A stretch of 64,000 nucleotides of DNA, from NCBI RefSeq assembly GCF_014385085.1, contig NZ_JACRTD010000001.1, positions 62,001-126,000 of the forward strand, in the 5' to 3' direction. Under the pieces are notes generated by a model. That model was not told the DNA's origin. It saw only the letters and a list, made by a program, of their open reading frames with translations, and made no database searches. This DNA comes from Youxingia wuxianensis. Its GTDB lineage: Bacteria; Bacillota; Clostridia; Oscillospirales; Ruminococcaceae. Every line of letters begins with the position of its first letter. Positions within the stretch are counted from its first letter, which is position 1. This document shows, piece after piece, positions 55,952-63,414 of the stretch. The position numbers and the translations under genes are program-made.

Positions 55952-56588
55952 ATTTTTATAGCCGCGCCCGACAAATTGAAGATTTGCCTTCGCGGTTGGC
56001 GAAAAAACGCTTTGCGTTTAGGGGTACAGGCTACAAAAGGAGAGCATGGTTTCGCAAGCAAGCGAAACCAACCCCGGACGGTGTCCGGGTGCAAAACACG
56101 GTTTTGCCTCTATTTTTATAGCCGCGCCCGGCAAATTGAAGATTTGCCTTCGCGGTTGGCGAAAAACGCTTTGCGTTTAGAGGCGCAGGCTGCAAAAGGA
56201 GAGTATGGTTTCGCAAGCAAGCGAAACCAACCCCGGACACCGTCCGGGTGCAAAACACGGTTTTGCCCCTATTTTTATAGCCGCGCCCGGCAAATTGAAG
56301 ATTTGCCTTCGCGGTTGGCGAAAAACGCTTTGCGTTTAGGGGCGCAGGCTGCAAAAGGAGAGCATGGTTTCGCAAGCAAGCGAAACCAACGCCGGACACC
56401 GTCCGGGAGCAAAACACGGTTTTGCCTCTATTTTTATAACCGCGCCCGGCAAATTGAAGATTTGCCTTCGCGGTTGGCGAAAAACGCTTTGCGTTTAGGG
56501 GCGCAGGCTGCAAAAGGAGAGCATGGTTTCGCAGGCAAGCGAAACCAACCCCGGACATCGTCCGGGAGCAAAACACGGTTTTGCCTCT
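55952..56588. repeat. Four tandem copies of a 159/160-bp hairpin-rich repeat
   Basis: Units at 55952-56111 (160 bp), 56112-56270, 56271-56429 and 56430-56588 (159 bp each), differing at only a few positions. In unit 2 six perfect hairpins follow one another: 56130-56136/56142-56148, 56149-56153/56159-56163, 56164-56169/56173-56178, 56206-56214/56221-56229, 56232-56238/56242-56248 and 56251-56256/56260-56265. Stems are largely kept across units, while loops vary: the fifth hairpin has loop GGT in unit 1, ACC in units 2 and 3, and ATC in unit 4. Because 159 is a multiple of three, long open frames run through the array on both strands; these look fortuitous. Confidence 0.93.
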
Positions 56589-56620
56589 ATTTTTATTTCA
56601 TTTTATTTGGGAGTGGTTTT

Positions 56621-57655
56621 ATGGATTTTTTAAACAGAAAGAAAGAATTCGATGTTGTGGGCTTTGGAGAGGTCATGCTGCGCCTTTCCCCCTTGGGAGC
56701 GCAAAGACTGTCTCAGTCGGAACTGTTGGAAAACTGCCCGGGCGGATCGGAACTAAACGTGGTTTCAGGAATTTCTCTTTTAGGGCTTCGCACTGGTATT
56801 GTCACAAAGGTGCCGGACAACACTATGGGACAGTTTATTAAAAATAAAATCCGTTTTTACGGGGTAAGCGATGATTATCTCATTTACGACAAATCGCAAA
56901 CCGGTCGTATCGGTATCTATTATTATGAAAGCGGAGCTTATCCCAGAAAACCGTCGGTTACGTATGACAGGAGATTTTCTTCTATTAATAGCATATCGAT
57001 CGATGAGATTGATCCGAAGATTTACTCCTCGGTCAACGTGTTCCATACCAGCGGGATCAGCCTGGCATTGGGGGAACAAGTCAGAAATACTGCCATCGAG
57101 ATGATCAAACGGTTTAAAAAACAGGGAGCGATTTTATCTTTTGATGTGAATTACCGAGCTAATCTGTGGGATGAAGAAACTGCCAGAAAAACAATTTATG
57201 ATATTCTTCCTTTGATTGATATCCTGTTTGTTTCGGAGGAAACTTCCCGCCGGATGATGCAGCGTACCGGTACTATGCAGGAAATTATGAAGGGGTATTG
57301 TGAAGATTTTGGAGTAAAAATAGTAGCCAGTACTCATCGGGTAGTAAAAAGTCCCAAATGCCATTCGTTTAATTCCACTTTATATGTCCACGAAGAGGAC
57401 AAATATTATACAGGCGTTCCTTATGAGAATATCGATGTGATCGACCGTATCGGAAGCGGCGACGCTTATGTAGCGGGGGCGCTGTTCGGCCTATTGAAAA
57501 CCGGGAACCCTCAGGCGGCGATTGATTTTGGAAACGCCAGCTCGGCAGTGAAGAATACTATTCCAGGGGATATGCCGGCCAGCGATTATGCTGAGATCAG
57601 CCATATGATTTCAGTGCATAATTCTGGGAGAGACAGCGGAGAAATGAACAGGTAA
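56621..57655 (+). CDS. PfkB-family sugar kinase (2-keto-3-deoxygluconate kinase-like)
   Basis: Ribokinase-fold kinase of 344 residues. GGGAG 7 bp before the ATG at 56621 sets the start; the frame is open upstream through the repeat array, but that part has no kinase homology. GFGEVMLRLSP near 12 and the following PGGSELNVV block bind the sugar. The C-terminal DRIGSGDAYVAGAL near 280 holds the catalytic Asp and the ATP anion hole. The opening matches KdgK-type kinases more than fructokinase; the substrate remains uncertain and no pathway neighbour is present. Confidence 0.87.
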   Translation: MDFLNRKKEFDVVGFGEVMLRLSPLGAQRLSQSELLENCPGGSELNVVSGISLLGLRTGIVTKVPDNTMGQFIKNKIRFYGVSDDYLIYDKSQTGRIGIYYYESGAYPRKPSVTYDRRFSSINSISIDEIDPKIYSSVNVFHTSGISLALGEQVRNTAIEMIKRFKKQGAILSFDVNYRANLWDEETARKTIYDILPLIDILFVSEETSRRMMQRTGTMQEIMKGYCEDFGVKIVASTHRVVKSPKCHSFNSTLYVHEEDKYYTGVPYENIDVIDRIGSGDAYVAGALFGLLKTGNPQAAIDFGNASSAVKNTIPGDMPASDYAEISHMISVHNSGRDSGEMNR

Positions 57656-57734
57656 ATTTGCGTAATGGGATGGTGTGGTGCCTTGTGCGGCATTTAACGA
57701 TTTAAATCATTGTTGTAAACTTTGCAAAAAGTAC

Positions 57735-57762
57735 TTGACAGTTTTCTGTCATTTGCTATAAT
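57735..57762 (+). promoter_or_regulatory. Consensus promoter of the aromatic amino acid operon, with dyad at -35
   Basis: TTGACA at 57735-57740, 16-bp spacer, TATAAT at 57757-57762 with TGC extension. A dyad TGACAG-TTTT-CTGTCA (57736-57751) covers the -35 box and spacer and could be an operator. Predicted transcription start is near 57769. Confidence 0.82.
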
Positions 57763-57798
57763 AGTGTCAGTTAATACCTGTATCTTTTGGAGGAAACC

Positions 57799-57924
57799 AT
57801 GAACGAAATTATGAAAAAGCTTGCGGAAAAATTAAATAGCTTTTTTTACTTTATTAGCTGGGGCTTCTTTTTTAGCTTCGGTTATTTTGGCGTGTGTCAT
57901 AATTTCAGTTTATTGAGTGAATAA
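57799..57924 (+). CDS. Phe-rich leader peptide (41 aa) of the DAHP synthase-pheA operon
   Basis: Short gene too small for routine detection. GGAGG lies 5 bp before the ATG. Codons 1-14 are polar and basic. Codons 15-30 then contain eight Phe, two Tyr and one Trp (pattern FFYFISWGFFFSFGYF), and a ninth Phe is codon 36. Stop TAA at 57922-57924. A strong promoter lies upstream, and an intrinsic terminator lies 39 nt after the stop, before the first biosynthetic gene. The composition and layout are those of a ribosome-sensed attenuator peptide such as the enterobacterial pheA leader. The peptide itself probably has no function once made. Confidence 0.85.
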   Translation: MNEIMKKLAEKLNSFFYFISWGFFFSFGYFGVCHNFSLLSE

Positions 57925-57991
57925 TTCTAAAGGTATAGGGTAATAGCCCAAAGGGATTATGCAAAGAGAACTCATAAACTGAGTTCTCTTT
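57907..57991 (+). promoter_or_regulatory. Attenuator: antiterminator and terminator alternatives
   Basis: Terminator: 57963-57974 pairs perfectly over 12 bp with 57980-57991, loop TAAAC, followed by a T-rich run. Antiterminator: 57907-57918, within the last codons of the leader peptide gene, can pair with 57970-57980 over 11 bp with one bulged U. That removes the lower strand of the terminator stem. A ribosome stalled at the Phe codons (57841-57888) leaves 57907-57918 free; one that reaches the stop codon at 57922 covers it and lets the terminator form. Confidence 0.82.
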
Positions 57992-58000
57992 TTTGTTTTG
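57963..58000 (+). terminator. Conditional intrinsic terminator in the aro-phe leader
   Basis: 12-bp perfect stem, 5-nt loop and a T-rich tail to 57999, ending about 56 bp before the DAHP synthase start codon. No gene lies between leader peptide and terminator, so it can only serve attenuation. Confidence 0.9.
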
Positions 58001-58055
58001 TCCCGGAAATTTTATACGCGGAAACTGTCCGTACACTTTTAGGAGAGTGAAAACC

Positions 58056-59072
58056 ATGATAGTTATTTTAAAACCTGGTACTTCTCAGAAAGAGATTGAT
58101 ACGTTATCAGACTCGCTGATAAAACAAGGGGTTCAGGTCAATCCGGTAATTGGTACAGACCTGATTATTCTGGGGCTGGTAGGCGATACCAGCAAAATTG
58201 ATCCCACCCAAATTGAGGCCAATCGGAATGTTACCAAGGTAATGCATGTGGCGGAACCCTTTAAAAAAGCCAATAAAATGTTCCATCCCAAACCTACCGT
58301 CATTGAGGTAAACGGACAAAAGATCGGCGGAGACAGCAGACTTGCATTAATGGCGGGACCCTGCTCCGTAGAATCAGAAGAACAAATTGTAGGCATTGCC
58401 CAGGAAGTGAAAAAAATGGGAGCAAACTTCTTGCGTGGCGGCGCATTTAAACCAAGAACCTCTCCTTACGCATTCCAGGGACTGCAATATGAAGGTTTGG
58501 AGCTTTTAATGGAAGCACGAGAAAAAACCGAATTGCCTATTGTAACTGAAATTATGTCGCCGTATGATATTGAAACTTTTGTGGAAAAAGTAGATATTAT
58601 TCAGGTAGGCGCCCGTAATATGCAGAATTTTGAGCTGCTTAAAGAATTGGGACGTACTTCCAAACCCATTCTTCTTAAACGGGGTCTTTCCGCTACCATT
58701 GAAGAATGGCTGATGTCGGCGGAATATATCATGTCTGGGGGAAATGAGAAAATTATTCTGTGCGAGAGAGGAATCCGCACCTTTGAAACCTACACTAGAA
58801 ACACCTTGGATCTTTCCGCTATCCCCGCGGTGAAAAATCTAAGTCATTTGCCGGTAGTGGTGGATCCAAGCCATGCCACAGGTAAATGGTGGATGGTAGA
58901 ACCTTTGGCCAGAGCGGCAGTGGCCGTGGGCAGCGACGGCCTTATTATCGAAGTGCATAACGACCCGGCCAATGCTTTATGCGATGGTCAGCAGTCGATC
59001 AAACCCCATGTGTTCGGGGAATTGATGGAACAGATCAAATTGATTGCCAAAGCGGTTGGCAGGGAAGTATAA
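58056..59072 (+). CDS. aroF: 3-deoxy-7-phosphoheptulonate (DAHP) synthase
   Basis: First enzyme of the shikimate pathway, joining PEP and erythrose 4-phosphate; 338 residues. AGGAGAG about 8 bp upstream gives the ATG at 58056. The N-terminal 75 residues form a ferredoxin-like domain ([15 protein letters not shown]), the type that in Thermotoga carries feedback inhibition by Tyr and Phe. The barrel follows, with AGPCSVES near 99, [15 protein letters not shown] near 129, [11 protein letters not shown] near 208 and [10 protein letters not shown] near 268. It lies behind the Phe-rich attenuator and 8 bp before pheA. Confidence 0.95.
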   Translation: MIVILKPGTSQKEIDTLSDSLIKQGVQVNPVIGTDLIILGLVGDTSKIDPTQIEANRNVTKVMHVAEPFKKANKMFHPKPTVIEVNGQKIGGDSRLALMAGPCSVESEEQIVGIAQEVKKMGANFLRGGAFKPRTSPYAFQGLQYEGLELLMEAREKTELPIVTEIMSPYDIETFVEKVDIIQVGARNMQNFELLKELGRTSKPILLKRGLSATIEEWLMSAEYIMSGGNEKIILCERGIRTFETYTRNTLDLSAIPAVKNLSHLPVVVDPSHATGKWWMVEPLARAAVAVGSDGLIIEVHNDPANALCDGQQSIKPHVFGELMEQIKLIAKAVGREV

Positions 59073-59080
59073 GGTGAACT

Positions 59081-60199
59081 ATGGGAGATTTGACAGATTA
59101 TCGCAGGCAGATTGATGAGATTGACTCTCAACTGATTCCCCTGTTTGAAAAGAGGATGGATCTAGCTCTTCAAGTAGCCCGTTACAAGCAGGAAAACCAT
59201 CTTCAAGTGCTCCAAGGCGGTAGAGAGCAGCAAGTGCTAAACCTGGCGGTGGAACATTTAAACACTAAAGAATACGCAGATGCGGCGATACGGTTCATGA
59301 GCAACATCATGTCAATCAGCCGGGATTTGCAGAAGAAGAAACTTGCTGCAGGACAGGAAGATTTACCGGCTCCTCCCCAGGGGAAATTAGGCTATCCCGG
59401 GGTAGCTGGTTCCTTTTCCGAGCAGGCGCTGATCGAATATTTCGGGAAAGAGTGCGACCGGGTGGCCTATGAGGAATTTGAGGATGTGTTTAAGGCAATT
59501 AAACGCGGGGAAATCCAATATGGGATTGTGCCGATTGAGAACTCTTTTACCGGAGCGGTAAGCGAATCCTACGATCTTTTAAGAAAATATGGATTTTATA
59601 TTGTAGGAGAAAAGAGTATCCGTGTGGATCAGCACTTGGCATGCGTCCGAGGGGGTTCCCTGGACACAATCCGGGAGGTATATTCCCACGCCCAGGGGCT
59701 GGAACAGTGCAGTGAGTTCTTAAAATCTCACAAGGAGTGGAAACTGATCCCGTTCCATAATACGGCAATCGCTGCAAAATTTGTAAGCGATGCCAAAGAT
59801 ACAGGCAAGGCGGCGATCTGCAGCGAGTGTGCGGCCCAACTGTATGGCCTTGATCTGATAAAACCTTGTATCAACAACCAGACTGGAAATTCCACCCGTT
59901 TTATCATTATCGGACGGGAGCTGGAGCCCAAAGAGGGGGATAAGGTAAGCGTTGTTTTCTCTCTGGAGGACGAAGCGGGAACACTATACCGTCTGCTCAG
60001 TTATTTCGCCGCCAACCATATCAATATGGTAAAGATCGAATCGCGCCCAATGAAGGATGTTTCTTGGCGATATTTTCTCTATGTGGATTTTGAAGGGAAT
60101 GTGGAGAGTCCACAATCGAAAACGGCGCTGGAACTGATTAAAAAGGATGCGGGGTATTTTAAACTATTAGGCGCTTATAAAGCGGACCGGTTAAATTAA
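59081..60199 (+). CDS. pheA: Bifunctional chorismate mutase / prephenate dehydratase with ACT domain
   Basis: Protein of 372 residues that converts chorismate via prephenate to phenylpyruvate. AroQ-type chorismate mutase helix domain at 1-90 (LTDYRRQIDEIDSQLIPLFEKR, i.e. R-x2-I-D-x-I-D). Prephenate dehydratase at about 108-285 with GYPGVAGSFSEQA, PIENSFTGAV and GNSTRFIIIG (the TRF motif). ACT domain at about 295-372 with the Phe-binding ESRPMKDV. This P-protein fusion is the Phe-specific branch enzyme, which agrees with a Phe-rich leader peptide controlling the operon. Terminator follows. Confidence 0.95.
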   Translation: MGDLTDYRRQIDEIDSQLIPLFEKRMDLALQVARYKQENHLQVLQGGREQQVLNLAVEHLNTKEYADAAIRFMSNIMSISRDLQKKKLAAGQEDLPAPPQGKLGYPGVAGSFSEQALIEYFGKECDRVAYEEFEDVFKAIKRGEIQYGIVPIENSFTGAVSESYDLLRKYGFYIVGEKSIRVDQHLACVRGGSLDTIREVYSHAQGLEQCSEFLKSHKEWKLIPFHNTAIAAKFVSDAKDTGKAAICSECAAQLYGLDLIKPCINNQTGNSTRFIIIGRELEPKEGDKVSVVFSLEDEAGTLYRLLSYFAANHINMVKIESRPMKDVSWRYFLYVDFEGNVESPQSKTALELIKKDAGYFKLLGAYKADRLN

Positions 60200-60240
60200 A
60201 AGAAGAGCTTCGTAAGAATTTTCTTACGAAGCTCTTTTTA
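60200..60240. terminator. Bidirectional terminator after pheA
   Basis: 16-bp stem (60203-60218 with 60221-60236) with T-runs on both strands, overlapping the 3' end of the convergent HAD gene. Confidence 0.9.
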
Positions 60241-60861
60241 TTTTATCAGCTGTAAAATATCTTTTGGATGATCAAAATAGTAATCCGCTTCCACCGTGTT
60301 TTTATTATGGGCGCCCCAAACCGCCAGGCCAAATAATGTCCCCGCGCCATGCGCACACTGCTTATCATACACGGTATCCCCGATATAAATAGTTTCTTTT
60401 GGATTTGCGCCGCTTTTCTCCAGATATTTAAGCATAGGATCTGGATATGGCTTATGAAGCTTGGTATCGCTGGCGCAAACAAAATGAGAAAAATAGGGCC
60501 ACATTTTCTGATAATCAAAATCCAATCTCAGCTCGATATCAAGTTTAGAAGTAATAATCCCCAGCGTACACCGGCCGCTGTCCTTTAATGCCTGCAAGCT
60601 TTCCCGAATCCCGTCAAAGAGAGCAACGTTGCAGAACGCTTGACGGTAAAGCTCATCCCAGCGCTTTTCCACCTGCCGCGTTTTTAAAATCTCCATTTTT
60701 TCCATGGCCTCCTGATTGGGGACGCCGAAAACACATTGCAGCTTTTCTAAAGGAATAAGGCGGTTTTCTATCTCTAAAACGCTCTTTTGAAAAGCTTGAA
60801 GCACATATTTTTCCGTATCAATCAAGGTGCCGTCAATATCGAATACAATATGAGTGATCAA
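60238..60861 (-). CDS. HAD-family hydrolase (phosphoglycolate phosphatase-like)
   Basis: Protein of 207 residues with the HAD motifs: FDIDGTLIDT near 7 (nucleophile Asp), motif II ITSK near 107, motif III Lys in the LHKPYPDPML region near 137 and GDTVYD near 160. The helical cap between motifs I and II fits subfamily I (phosphoglycolate phosphatase/beta-phosphoglucomutase type). Substrate undetermined. Divergent from the aromatic operon; 66 bp downstream of the symporter gene on the same strand. Confidence 0.88.
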   Translation of the reverse strand: MITHIVFDIDGTLIDTEKYVLQAFQKSVLEIENRLIPLEKLQCVFGVPNQEAMEKMEILKTRQVEKRWDELYRQAFCNVALFDGIRESLQALKDSGRCTLGIITSKLDIELRLDFDYQKMWPYFSHFVCASDTKLHKPYPDPMLKYLEKSGANPKETIYIGDTVYDKQCAHGAGTLFGLAVWGAHNKNTVEADYYFDHPKDILQLIK

Positions 60862-60927
60862 TTTGCCTCTCCTTTATTTTTTTACTTTCTATACAGTAGC
60901 ATTTTTTAGGAGGGGATGCAAGCCCGC

Positions 60928-62301
60928 TTAGGAATTTTTGAGCTTTTTGAGGTAGTTTTTTGTAGCGTGAAACACATCTCCAGAGAGAAATATCAGTCCT
61001 ACCAAATTTGGGGTGGCCATCAGTCCGTTAAAGGTATCGGAAATATCCCATACCAATTCCAGCTTGGCGACACAGCCAAGAATAATCGCCAGGATAAATA
61101 CCACACGATAGACAATAAGATGCTTGGCGCCAAATAAGTACTCTACCGCCCTCTCTCCATAGTAGGACCATCCCAGCATAGTGGCAAAGGCAAAGAACAA
61201 AATAGCGATGGTGATAAAACTTTTCCCAACTTCTCCAAAACCGGTCTCGAAGGCGGCCATTGCCAATTCCACGCCGTCCGCCCCGCAGCCTACCACACCG
61301 GAAGAGAGCATGGCTACGGCAGTAATGGTACACATGATGATGGTGTCGAAAAACACCTCGAACATGCCCCACATACCTTGTTTTGCCGGATCGGTGACAT
61401 TGGAGGCGGAATGAACGATACAGGAAGTGCCCAAACCGGCTTCGTTGGTGAATACGCCCCGGGCAATTCCATAACGCACAGCGTTACTCATTATGTAGCC
61501 TCCGATTCCGCCGCCTACGCAGCGAAAATCAAACGCCTCGCTGAAAATTAACCGGAAGGCGTCTGGAACGTTTTCCCGATGGAGAATAATTAAAGCAATC
61601 CCTCCCAGAATGTAAAAAACAGCCATAAAAGGAACAAAACGTTCAGCGACTTTACCAATGCGTTTAATGCCTCCCAAGATCACTAAAGAAACTAATATAG
61701 CGACAATGACGCCTGTAACTAAAGGGGAGAGGTTCAAAGATCCTTTTAGCGCTCCGGCGATAGAATTTGCCTGGGTCATATTTCCCATGCCAAGGGAGGC
61801 TAGTACGCATAAACAGGCAAACAGCACGGCCAGTCCCTTGCAGCCAAGCCCCCGCTCCAAATAAACCATAGGTCCCCCAATCCAAGCGCCCTTTTCATTT
61901 TTATAGCGGTAACGGATACCCAGTACATTTTCTGCATAGTTAGTCATCATTCCGAAAAAAGAAGAAATCCACATCCAGAAGATTGCCCCTGGACCGCCGG
62001 CAGTTAAAGCGGTGGCCACCCCTACGATATTCCCGGTGCCGATGGTTCCTGCAAGGGCGGTGGACAGGGCTTGAAACTGAGAAATAGCGTTTGGATCCTT
62101 ATTTTGTGTAACTGCTTTATTTCTAAAAATAGCGATAAATGTTTCGCCGAACCATAGCTTAAACCGGCGGATTTGGAAGAACCCGGTGCCTATGGTAAAG
62201 TAAACTCCAGTAAGGACCAAAAACAGCAGCATCCCTGGCCCCCAAACAAAGTCATTTACTATTTTATTTATTCCAGCAACTGAAGAAATAACGCCTTCCA
62301 T
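60928..62301 (-). CDS. Alanine/glycine:cation symporter (AGCS family)
   Basis: Sodium-coupled amino acid carrier of 457 residues with about eleven membrane segments. The AGCS features are present: GTGNIVGVATALTAGGPGAIFWMW (cited as GTGNIVGVATAL and GGPGAIFWMW) near 92, YRYKNEKGAWIGGPMVY near 132 and the GIARGVFTNEAGLG segment near 285. It probably imports alanine or glycine with Na+. Runs in the same direction as the HAD gene downstream; a shared transcript is possible. Confidence 0.93.
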   Translation of the reverse strand: MEGVISSVAGINKIVNDFVWGPGMLLFLVLTGVYFTIGTGFFQIRRFKLWFGETFIAIFRNKAVTQNKDPNAISQFQALSTALAGTIGTGNIVGVATALTAGGPGAIFWMWISSFFGMMTNYAENVLGIRYRYKNEKGAWIGGPMVYLERGLGCKGLAVLFACLCVLASLGMGNMTQANSIAGALKGSLNLSPLVTGVIVAILVSLVILGGIKRIGKVAERFVPFMAVFYILGGIALIILHRENVPDAFRLIFSEAFDFRCVGGGIGGYIMSNAVRYGIARGVFTNEAGLGTSCIVHSASNVTDPAKQGMWGMFEVFFDTIIMCTITAVAMLSSGVVGCGADGVELAMAAFETGFGEVGKSFITIAILFFAFATMLGWSYYGERAVEYLFGAKHLIVYRVVFILAIILGCVAKLELVWDISDTFNGLMATPNLVGLIFLSGDVFHATKNYLKKLKNS

Positions 62302-62338
62302 AACAATTCTCCTTCACTTTTTTCCTCAGGGAAAAAGA

Positions 62339-62367
62339 TTGATTTTTTATTATCAATGTCATATAAT
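62339..62367 (+). promoter_or_regulatory. SigA-type promoter for fba
   Basis: TTGATT at 62339-62344, 17-bp spacer, TATAAT at 62362-62367, 44 bp before the start codon. Confidence 0.72.
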
Positions 62368-62410
62368 ATAAGAAGCATACTAAAAAAATATGTAGGGGGT
62401 ACGGGGTATC

Positions 62411-63274
62411 ATGCTAGTATCTGCAAAAGAAATGCTCACAAAAGCCAAAGAAGGAAAATATGCTGTCGGTCAGTTTAATATCAACAACTTGGAATGGACA
62501 AAGATGGTTCTGACCACCGCCCAGGAGAATAATTCTCCAGTGATCCTCGGCGTATCCGAGGGAGCGGGAAAATATATGTGCGGTTATAAAACCATTGTAG
62601 GAATGGTAAACGGTATGCTGGAAGAGATGAAAATTACCGTACCGGTAGCGCTGCATTTGGATCATGGTTCTTATGAGGGCGCTTTGAAATGTATCGAAGC
62701 GGGATTTTCTTCGGTTATGTTTGACGGGTCCCATTATGGGATCGATGAAAATATTGAAAAAACAAAAGAAATCATTCGCATCGCCTTTGCTAAAGGCATT
62801 TCTGTAGAAGCGGAAGTAGGATCTATCGGCGGGGAAGAGGACGGCGTGATTGGAGCCGGAGAAGTTGCCGATCCTGCAGAGTGCAAACGGATCGCTGATC
62901 TGGGCGTTACTATGCTGGCCGCTGGTATTGGCAATGTCCATGGGAAATATCCGGAAAATTGGAAGGGACTTAACTTTGAAGTTCTCGCCGAGATTCAGAA
63001 GCTTACTTCCGGCATGCCGCTGGTTCTTCATGGAGGTACGGGAATCCCGCAGGATATGATCAAAACCGCTATTTCTCTGGGTGTTTCCAAAATTAATGTA
63101 AACACAGAATGTCAGTTGACCTTCGCGGCGGCGACCCGCAAGTATATTGAGCAGGGCAAGGATCTGCAGGGGAAGGGCTTTGATCCCCGCAAACTCCTGG
63201 CCCCTGGCTGCGAGGCTATCCGTCAGACAGTAAAGGAAAAAATGGAACTGTTCGGTTCCGTCAATAAAGCGTAA
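62411..63274 (+). CDS. fba: Class II fructose-bisphosphate aldolase
   Basis: Zinc-dependent aldolase of 287 residues. VALHLDHGSYEG near 80 has the catalytic Asp and first zinc His; EAEVGSIGGEEDG near 136 and GNVHGKYP near 176 follow; VLHGGTGIPQDM near 205 carries the last zinc His and the phosphate loop, and INVNTECQ near 229 ends the active site. Family length. Central glycolysis/gluconeogenesis enzyme, although tagatose-bisphosphate aldolases (GatY/KbaY) look similar. Own promoter; single-gene unit. Confidence 0.94.
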   Translation: MLVSAKEMLTKAKEGKYAVGQFNINNLEWTKMVLTTAQENNSPVILGVSEGAGKYMCGYKTIVGMVNGMLEEMKITVPVALHLDHGSYEGALKCIEAGFSSVMFDGSHYGIDENIEKTKEIIRIAFAKGISVEAEVGSIGGEEDGVIGAGEVADPAECKRIADLGVTMLAAGIGNVHGKYPENWKGLNFEVLAEIQKLTSGMPLVLHGGTGIPQDMIKTAISLGVSKINVNTECQLTFAAATRKYIEQGKDLQGKGFDPRKLLAPGCEAIRQTVKEKMELFGSVNKA

Positions 63275-63283
63275 ATTTAAATG

Positions 63284-63316
63284 AAAAGCGACCGCGGTAT
63301 GCGGGCGTTTTTTTAT
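63284..63316 (+). terminator. Probable terminator after fba
   Basis: Imperfect GC hairpin (about 63286-63308) followed by a seven-T run. Confidence 0.65.
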
Positions 63317-63356
63317 GTATAAATTATTAATTTGTAATTAAAATTATATAATACTA

Positions 63357-63385
63357 TTGACAAATTATTATATTTAAGTTACAAT
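63357..63385 (+). promoter_or_regulatory. SigA-type promoter for the last gene
   Basis: TTGACA at 63357-63362, 17-bp spacer, TACAAT at 63380-63385. Confidence 0.7.
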
Positions 63386-63414
63386 AATTGATGTAAAGAA
63401 CGGAGGGATCACCA

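Noticed and set aside
55952..56588. CRISPR-like array of direct repeats
   Set aside because: Units are 159 bp and contiguous, with no unique spacers between short repeats and no cas genes nearby.
55886..56620. N-terminal extension of the sugar kinase, or a repeat protein
   Set aside because: The kinase has its own ribosome site and a complete N-terminus at 56621; the upstream frame is just the hairpin repeat read in a frame of length divisible by three.
57769..58055. T-box riboswitch before the aromatic operon
   Set aside because: No T-box consensus sequence or specifier loop is visible; the Phe-rich reading frame explains the leader better.
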